Shown piece by piece: positions 6,360 to 10,311 of a stretch of 10,311 nucleotides of DNA; position 1 is the first letter of the stretch, and each line of letters starts with the position of its first letter. The notes beneath the pieces are model-generated. The model saw only the letters and a list, made by a program, of their open reading frames with translations. It was not told the DNA's origin and did not search any database. The stretch is from positions 1-10,311 of the forward strand of contig PMOU01000389.1 in NCBI GenBank assembly GCA_003161205.1, read 5' to 3'. The position numbers were made by a program, and so were the translations under genes. The stretch is from Actinomycetota bacterium (lineage in GTDB: Bacteria > Actinomycetota > Actinomycetes > Streptosporangiales > Streptosporangiaceae).

Positions 6360-6971
6360 GTGGTTTTCGCTCATGACACGACGACCGCTCTCGTGCTCGC
6401 CGCGGATCTGGTCAACGCCGCTGAGCTGACAGACGTCGCCGCTCTCGAGGTGTTCCTTGACCAGCACTTCGTCGAGCCGCGGCGGCGGGTCACGGTAGCC
6501 GACCTGGACGCGGTGCGGACCCTGCGGCCCAGGCTGCGGGCCGTGTGGCAGGCCCCGGACACCGAATCCCTGGCCGGGCTGGTGAACGAGCTGCTCACCG
6601 ACTCCGGCGCCCGGCCCCGGCTGACCGATCACGGCGGCGGCTGGGGCTGGCATCTGCACGTCACCGGTCGCGACGCTGCCCTCGAGCACCGGATCGCGGC
6701 CCAGGCCGGCTTCGCCTTCGCGGACCTGGTCCGGCTGCGCGAGACGGGGCGGCTACGCCGCTGCGCGGCGCCTGACTGCGAGGCGGTCCTGATCGACCTG
6801 TCGAAGAACCGGTCCCGGCGTTACTGCGACACGGGCAACTGCGGCAACAGGCAGCACGTGGCGGCCTACCGGGAGCGGCTGGCCGAGCGACCGGCCGACC
6901 GGCTGGCCGAGCGACCGGGCGAGCGACCAGCCGAGCGACCGGGCGAGCCGGGCGCCGGCCGGGGCGCCTGA
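6360..6971 (+). CDS. CGNR zinc-finger / ABATE-domain protein, putative transcriptional regulator
   Basis: The 203-residue protein has the two-part layout of this family: an N-terminal ABATE-like ligand-binding domain (about 10-120, with LVLAADLVNAAELTDVAALEVFL) and a C-terminal zinc finger. The four presumed zinc ligands are Cys135, Cys140, Cys156 and Cys161 in CAAPDCEAVLIDLSKN and RRYCDTGNCGNRQHVAAYR; CGNR itself is 161-164. Known proteins with this domain are thought to be DNA-binding stress or metabolite regulators, but few are studied. It starts at GTG 6360 with AGGAG (6350-6354) five bases before. Residues about 172-203 form an Ala/Glu/Arg/Pro tail (LAERPADRLAERPGERPAER) encoded by a 12-bp tandem repeat and absent from ordinary family members, as far as I recall. 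The final 106 bp overlap the convergent gene. Control of the divergent EamA exporter is inferred. Confidence 0.92.
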   Translation: MVFAHDTTTALVLAADLVNAAELTDVAALEVFLDQHFVEPRRRVTVADLDAVRTLRPRLRAVWQAPDTESLAGLVNELLTDSGARPRLTDHGGGWGWHLHVTGRDAALEHRIAAQAGFAFADLVRLRETGRLRRCAAPDCEAVLIDLSKNRSRRYCDTGNCGNRQHVAAYRERLAERPADRLAERPGERPAERPGEPGAGRGA

Positions 6972-7618
6972 TCCGCGTCGGCGATGCCGTGCCTGAGGTA
7001 GCGGTCCAGGATGGCCTCGACCACCTGGGTGAGCGAGCTGCCCTCCTGCGCCGCGGCCCGGTGCGCGGACGCGCGCAGCGCATGGTCGATCTTGATCGTC
7101 AGGTGCGGGCGGAATCCGGCCGCGCTGGCCATCCGCCGCTGCGGAAACGGCGGCGGGGGCTCCAGGTGCGTCACGCGGTCGGCCAGCGCGTCCGGCGCCC
7201 GGCGGCGGACCCGGGCCTGGACCGCCTGGCGGCTGATACCGAGGGCCTCGGCGAGCGGGCGCAGCGGCCAGCCCGCTTCGTGCAGCGCCGCCAGCGTCGC
7301 CGACAGGAGCTCGCTGTGCCCGGCCGAGCGAAGCTCGCGCAGGCGGGCGGCCACGCGGTCCGGAAGCACCAGCTTGCCCCGGCCTTTCGGGCTCAGGACC
7401 GCGTTCTTCGGGCTGCTTTCGGCGCTGCCCACCGGACGGGCGTGCTGCACGTACTGACGCAGCCCGTGCGTCACGACCTCGGACATCGTCCGGCCATCGC
7501 GGGCCAGCCGGGCCTTGAGCCGCTGCCGTTGCTCCTGGTCGAGCCGGAAGGTCAGCAGCCGCCTAGTCCCGGAGACCCCCAAGACCCCCGAGGCGGCCGA
7601 GGCTCCCTTCTCGCTCAC
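6866..7618 (-). CDS. putative DNA-binding protein, RHH-HTH-RHH architecture, coupled to glpD
   Basis: I do not recognise this 250-residue protein as a named family. Three DNA-binding-like segments can be seen. Residues 19-58 (RRLLTFRLDQEQRQRLKARL, then TMSEVVTHGLRQYVQ) have the strand-helix-helix pattern of a ribbon-helix-helix. Residues about 112-140 (LHEAGWPLRPLAEALGISRQ, then AVQARVRRR) look like a helix-turn-helix. Residues about 169-210 (FRPHLTIKIDHALRASAHRA, then SLTQVVEAILDRYLRHG) are a second strand-helix-helix. Residues 216-250 are a Gly/Arg/Ser/Ala repeat tail. The start is GTG (complement of 7616-7618), sharing the four bases GTGA with the glpD stop; there is no clear ribosome site, so translation is probably coupled to glpD. 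It could regulate glycerol metabolism or itself, or be an unrelated passenger. A plasmid-partition or antitoxin role is possible from the fold, but no toxin gene is adjacent. Confidence 0.8.
   Translation of the reverse strand: MSEKGASAASGVLGVSGTRRLLTFRLDQEQRQRLKARLARDGRTMSEVVTHGLRQYVQHARPVGSAESSPKNAVLSPKGRGKLVLPDRVAARLRELRSAGHSELLSATLAALHEAGWPLRPLAEALGISRQAVQARVRRRAPDALADRVTHLEPPPPFPQRRMASAAGFRPHLTIKIDHALRASAHRAAAQEGSSLTQVVEAILDRYLRHGIADADQAPRPAPGSPGRSAGRSPGRSASRSAGRSASRSR
6879..6950. repeat. six 12-bp tandem repeats inside the convergent gene overlap
   Basis: Six 12-base units in a row: CTGGCCGAGCGA, CCGGCCGACCGG, CTGGCCGAGCGA, CCGGGCGAGCGA, CCAGCCGAGCGA, CCGGGCGAGCCG. Units 1 and 3 are identical. 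Because 12 is a multiple of three, each unit gives four residues in both coding strands: roughly L/P-A/G-E-R on the CGNR side and a GRSA/GRSP/SRSA-type repeat on the other. Unit number can change without breaking either frame. Confidence 0.85.
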
Positions 7619-9327
7619 CCCGCGCCAGCGCTCGCGGCGAGCGCCATCTCGGGCACCAGGGCGCCCGTCATGCCGACCAGGGTCTGCTCCGCCGCGACGA
7701 GCTCGAGGTAGCGGCGCGTCTCGGCGGCACGCTTGCGCCGGTTCCAGCCGAGCAGCCGTCCCATAATCAAGCTCACGTCGGCCGCCGCGGCGGTGCCCGA
7801 GTCCGCCGACTCGATGAACAAGCGGGTCCGCCGCATCAGCACGTCCTCGACGTGCAGGGCGTCTTCGTGGGTGACCGCGTAGGCGACCTCGGCCCGCAGG
7901 TACGGGTGGCCTTCGGCCAGCGGGCGGGCCAGCCCGGGGTCGGCACGGGTCAGGCTGAGCACCTCTTCGGCGAGGGTCCCGTACCGGCCGAGCAGATGCT
8001 CGACCGCCGCGCGGGTCACCCCGTAGTCCTCGGCCAGCCGTCCCGCCGCGGGCACCGCCGCGGCCAGGCCGTCCGCGCCGAGCAGCGGGACCTGGTCGGT
8101 GACCGACGCCGGCACCGTACGGTCGAAATCCGCCACGGCGGCGTCCACCACATCGCGCGCCATCAGCCGGTAGGTGGTGAACTTGCCCCCCGCGATGCTC
8201 GCCAGGCCAGGCACCGGGACGTCGACCACGTGCTCACGGGACAGCTTGGTGGTGGGCTTTTCCCCGTTCCCCTCGTTGGGGGCCACCAGCGGCCGCAGGC
8301 CCGCGTAGACGGCGATGACATCGGCGCGGGTGAGCGGGCGGGCCAGCACCCGGTTCGCGGCCCCGAGGATGTACTCGATGTCCTCCTCGGTCGCGGCGGG
8401 TTCGGCCCGGTCCCCGGACCAGTCGGTATCGGTGGTGCCGACGATCCAGCGCTCGCCCCACGGGATGAAGAACAGCACGCTCTTCTCGGTCCGCAGGATC
8501 ATCCCGGTGTCGGCCTGCACCGCCTCCCGGGGCACCACGATGTGCACGCCCTTGGACATCCGGACGCGGTAGCTGGCCTGAATGCCGGCCAGCTCGTGCA
8601 CCAGGTCGGTCCACACCCCCGCGCAGACCACCACGGTCTCCGCGGTCACGCTGACCTCGCGCCCGGACTCCTCGTCGCGGACCCGGGCGCCGGTCACCCG
8701 GATCCCGTCGGCGCCGCGGAGCAGGCCGATCGCGCTGACCCGGGTCGCGATCACGGCCCGGTGCGCGGCCGCCGTGCGGGCCACGGTGAGCGTGTGCCGC
8801 GCGTCGTCGACCTGGGCGTCGTAGTAGAGCATGGCGCCCGCCAGCCGGTCCGGGGACAGCCCGGGGGCCCGCTTGAGCGCGCCGCGGGCGGACAGGTGCC
8901 GGTGATGCGGCACCGGGCGGTGGGTTCCCTCCATCGCGTCGTACAGGACCAGCCCCGCCCCGACGTACGGCCGCTCCACCACCTTCTTGTACAGCGGGTA
9001 CAGGAACGAGACCGGCTTGACCAGATGCGGAGCCAGCTTGGAGACGAGCAGGTCGCGCTCGTGCAGGGCCTCCCAGACCAGTTTGAAGTCGAGCTGCTCC
9101 AGGTACCGCAGGCCGCCGTGGATGAGCTTGCTCGACCGGCTCGAGGTGCCCGAGGCCAGGTCGCGCGACTCGATCAGGGCCACCCGCAGGCCACGGGACG
9201 CGGCGTCGAGCGCCGCGCCCGCACCGGTGATGCCGCCGCCGATGACGAGCACGTCGAACCGCTCGGCGCCCAGCCGGCTGAGCATCGCGTCCCGGTCACG
9301 GGCGTCAAGCACGCCGTTAGTCGCCAT
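7615..9327 (-). CDS. glpD: glycerol-3-phosphate dehydrogenase (FAD, quinone-linked)
   Basis: This enzyme oxidises sn-glycerol 3-phosphate to dihydroxyacetone phosphate at the cytoplasmic face of the membrane and passes electrons to the quinone pool. The 570 residues show the FAD dinucleotide motif FDVLVIGGGITGAG (24-37), the family signature TSSRSSKLIHGGLRYLEQ (61-78), FFIPWGERWIVGTTDTDW (286-303), YAGLRPLV and GGKFTTYR (380-387). A C-terminal DAO_C-type domain (about 405-545, with HEDALHVEDVLMRRTRLF) completes the usual length. Three in-frame starts lie together (ATG 9333, GTG 9330, ATG 9327). I take 9327 because AGGGGA lies directly against 9333 but six bases before 9327. The stop overlaps the start of the downstream DNA-binding gene by four bases. 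No glpK or glpF is in the window. Confidence 0.95.
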   Translation of the reverse strand: MATNGVLDARDRDAMLSRLGAERFDVLVIGGGITGAGAALDAASRGLRVALIESRDLASGTSSRSSKLIHGGLRYLEQLDFKLVWEALHERDLLVSKLAPHLVKPVSFLYPLYKKVVERPYVGAGLVLYDAMEGTHRPVPHHRHLSARGALKRAPGLSPDRLAGAMLYYDAQVDDARHTLTVARTAAAHRAVIATRVSAIGLLRGADGIRVTGARVRDEESGREVSVTAETVVVCAGVWTDLVHELAGIQASYRVRMSKGVHIVVPREAVQADTGMILRTEKSVLFFIPWGERWIVGTTDTDWSGDRAEPAATEEDIEYILGAANRVLARPLTRADVIAVYAGLRPLVAPNEGNGEKPTTKLSREHVVDVPVPGLASIAGGKFTTYRLMARDVVDAAVADFDRTVPASVTDQVPLLGADGLAAAVPAAGRLAEDYGVTRAAVEHLLGRYGTLAEEVLSLTRADPGLARPLAEGHPYLRAEVAYAVTHEDALHVEDVLMRRTRLFIESADSGTAAAADVSLIMGRLLGWNRRKRAAETRRYLELVAAEQTLVGMTGALVPEMALAASAGAG

Positions 9328-9333
9328 CACCAT

Positions 9334-9339
9334 TCCCCT
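9334..9339 (-). promoter_or_regulatory. ribosome binding site that decides the glpD start
   Basis: On the minus strand AGGGGA ends immediately before ATG 9333, leaving no room for initiation there, and six bases before ATG 9327. The spacing favours the inner ATG, which shortens GlpD by two residues. Confidence 0.6.
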
Positions 9340-9471
9340 ATCAGCTGAGCTTTCCCCTCAAGGGCGTTCTCCCCAGTATGTACATCGTCAACCTACCCGC
9401 AACGGACAGCATTCCGGTGAACGGCCGCTTACGGCCTGATGGCATGTTCGAGGAGAACTGGCGCCGCCGGG
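9340..9471 (-). other. upstream region of glpD
   Basis: This gap between the primase-polymerase stop and the glpD ribosome site should hold the glpD promoter. Two perfect 8-bp palindromes are seen, TCAGCTGA at 9341-9348 just before the ribosome site and ATGTACAT at 9378-9385. A shorter CGGA-N6-TCCG repeat is at 9403-9416, and a 5-bp stem GGCCG-CTTA-CGGCC at 9423-9436 could be a weak terminator for the upstream gene but lacks a T run. On the minus strand TTGACG occurs near 9386-9391, without a matching -10. No firm promoter can be named. Confidence 0.35.
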
Positions 9472-10311
9472 CTAGCGGCTGACGTCCTGCCAGGGGTTGT
9501 AGTCGACCTCCAGGGCCTCCTGCGACGGCCGCTCGGCCTCGGGGACGTGCCGCAGGTTGAGGCGGATCCGGTACCACACCGAGCTGCGCCCGCGCATCGC
9601 GTCCACCAGCACGTCGGCCGCCTCCAGCTGCGGCCATACCGCCGGATGGCGCGCTTTCCACTGTTCCAGCCCCGCCATCGCCTCGTCCTTGCTGGCCGCG
9701 CGCGCGACCTCGATCAGCGGCATGGTGCTGCGCCGCCGTCCCGTCGCCCCGCTCGTCTTGCCCGGCGCCGGGGGAGCGGGCGCCGCGGCCTGGCCGGCTG
9801 GCGCCGCGGTCCGGCGCGTGGACGGCTGCACCCGCGGCGCCTCGCCGGCCTGCTTGTCGTAGTGCGGTGGCCACGGCGCGTCGGGCAGGCCCGCCGCCTC
9901 GTCCCTGGCGGCCAGCTCGAGCAGCCCGTCCAGCGACCCCGCCGCCGAGTCCATCTCGGCCCACGGGTCGCCGAGGGCGGCGAACCGATCAGGGACGGTA
10001 CCGATGGTGAACAAAGCCGGATCGCATGACGGCACTTCGTCCCAGGTCAGCGGGGTGGATACCCGGGCGTCTGGCACCGGGCGGATGGAGTAGGCAGACG
10101 CGACCGTACGGTCCTTGGCGTTCTGGTTGTAGTCGACGAAGACGCCGTGGCGTTCTTCCTTCCACCATTTGGAGGTGGCCAGGTCGGGGGCCCGCCGCTC
10201 GATCTCCCGGGCGACCGCCACCGCCGCGCGCCGCACGTCGCCGAACGGCCAGCGTGGCTCGATCCGGGCGTACACGTGCAGCCCGCGTGACCCCGACGTC
10301 TTCGGCCAGCC
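9472..10311 (-). CDS. LigD-type primase-polymerase, C-terminal part (cut by window edge)
   Basis: The visible 280 residues are the 3' part of a gene entering from the right edge; the reading frame is open to base 10311, so the GTG at 10275 is not a start. The protein belongs to the archaeo-eukaryotic primase-like polymerase family of bacterial NHEJ LigD, which adds nucleotides at DNA breaks and gaps. Visible hallmarks are WPKTSGSRGLHVYARI (2-17), the third metal-binding Asp at residue 60 in GVFVDYNQN, and AYSIRPVPDARVSTPLTWDE. The first two catalytic Asp lie outside. An Ala/Pro-rich linker (about 155-190) leads to a conserved-looking tail (MPLIEVARAASKDEAMAGLE, then DVLVDAMRGRSSVWYRIRLN and VDYNPWQ), after which the gene stops. 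No ligase domain follows the polymerase, so this is the stand-alone form, like mycobacterial Prim-Pol proteins that work in NHEJ or gap repair. No ku or ligase gene is within the window. Confidence 0.88.
   Translation of the reverse strand, partial: GWPKTSGSRGLHVYARIEPRWPFGDVRRAAVAVAREIERRAPDLATSKWWKEERHGVFVDYNQNAKDRTVASAYSIRPVPDARVSTPLTWDEVPSCDPALFTIGTVPDRFAALGDPWAEMDSAAGSLDGLLELAARDEAAGLPDAPWPPHYDKQAGEAPRVQPSTRRTAAPAGQAAAPAPPAPGKTSGATGRRRSTMPLIEVARAASKDEAMAGLEQWKARHPAVWPQLEAADVLVDAMRGRSSVWYRIRLNLRHVPEAERPSQEALEVDYNPWQDVSR

Noticed and set aside
6879..6950. Possible CRISPR-like or iteron array
   Set aside because: The 12-bp units are directly adjacent with no spacers, and they lie within coding sequence. 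This is a coding tandem repeat, not a CRISPR array or origin.
6866..7618. Toxin-antitoxin module suggested by the RHH fold
   Set aside because: No small toxin-like gene is adjacent. The neighbours are glpD and a convergent CGNR gene, and the protein is far larger than RHH antitoxins.
7852..9348. 498-codon open frame on the plus strand
   Set aside because: Lies wholly antisense to glpD, whose motifs are unmistakable. Its translation is Gly/Arg/His/Pro-rich with no recognisable domain, as expected for the complement of high-GC coding DNA.
9423..9436. Hairpin GGCCG-CTTA-CGGCC as terminator of the primase-polymerase gene
   Set aside because: Only a 5-bp stem with no following T run on the minus strand; too weak to call.
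9439..10029. Open frames on the plus strand and in another minus frame (9341-9964) over the primase-polymerase
   Set aside because: The LigD-type motifs are in one minus frame only, and the others give Arg/Gly-rich sequence without domains.

Overview
The window is high-GC bacterial DNA. Its genes use GTG as well as ATG starts and strongly GC-ending codons, and the gene families present point to an actinomycete: an XylC-like aldehyde dehydrogenase next to PobA, a CGNR zinc-finger regulator, a stand-alone LigD-type primase-polymerase and a GlpD. Genus cannot be told from the sequence alone. I see no rRNA, tRNA, insertion sequence, CRISPR array or phage gene. Almost all of the window is coding; no gap reaches 300 bases.

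Layout. (1) Bases 1-2985 hold an aromatic-acid module. The 5' part of an IclR-family regulator (minus strand) is divergent from a two-gene operon made of a benzaldehyde-type dehydrogenase and 4-hydroxybenzoate 3-monooxygenase (pobA). Together the two enzymes would turn 4-hydroxybenzaldehyde (or a relative) into 4-hydroxybenzoate and then protocatechuate. The 113-bp divergent gap carries two imperfect 15-bp palindromes that could be the regulator's operators. (2) Bases 2967-4370 (minus) encode an uncharacterised 467-residue protein whose middle part resembles the winged-helix-like region found in 'plasmid pRiA4b ORF-3'-type proteins. (3) Bases 4478-5263 (plus) encode a class I SAM-dependent methyltransferase of unknown substrate. 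(4) Bases 5257-6971 hold a divergent pair: an EamA/DMT ten-helix exporter (minus) and a CGNR/ABATE zinc-finger putative regulator (plus). They share a 107-bp promoter gap with a near-perfect 10-bp inverted repeat. (5) Bases 6866-9327 (minus) hold glpD (glycerol-3-phosphate dehydrogenase), coupled through a GTGA stop/start overlap to an unusual putative DNA-binding protein that looks like ribbon-helix-helix / helix-turn-helix / ribbon-helix-helix. (6) Bases 9472-10311 (minus) hold the 3' part of a stand-alone LigD-like primase-polymerase, cut by the window edge.

Two themes stand out. All three convergent gene pairs overlap tail to tail (19, 7 and 106 bp), so none has an ordinary intergenic terminator. 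The largest overlap is built on a 12-bp tandem repeat that writes a four-residue repeat into the C-terminal tails of two unrelated predicted DNA-binding proteins, one on each strand. That overlap, and the glpD-coupled three-module protein, are the most unusual things here. The rest looks like ordinary actinomycete metabolism.
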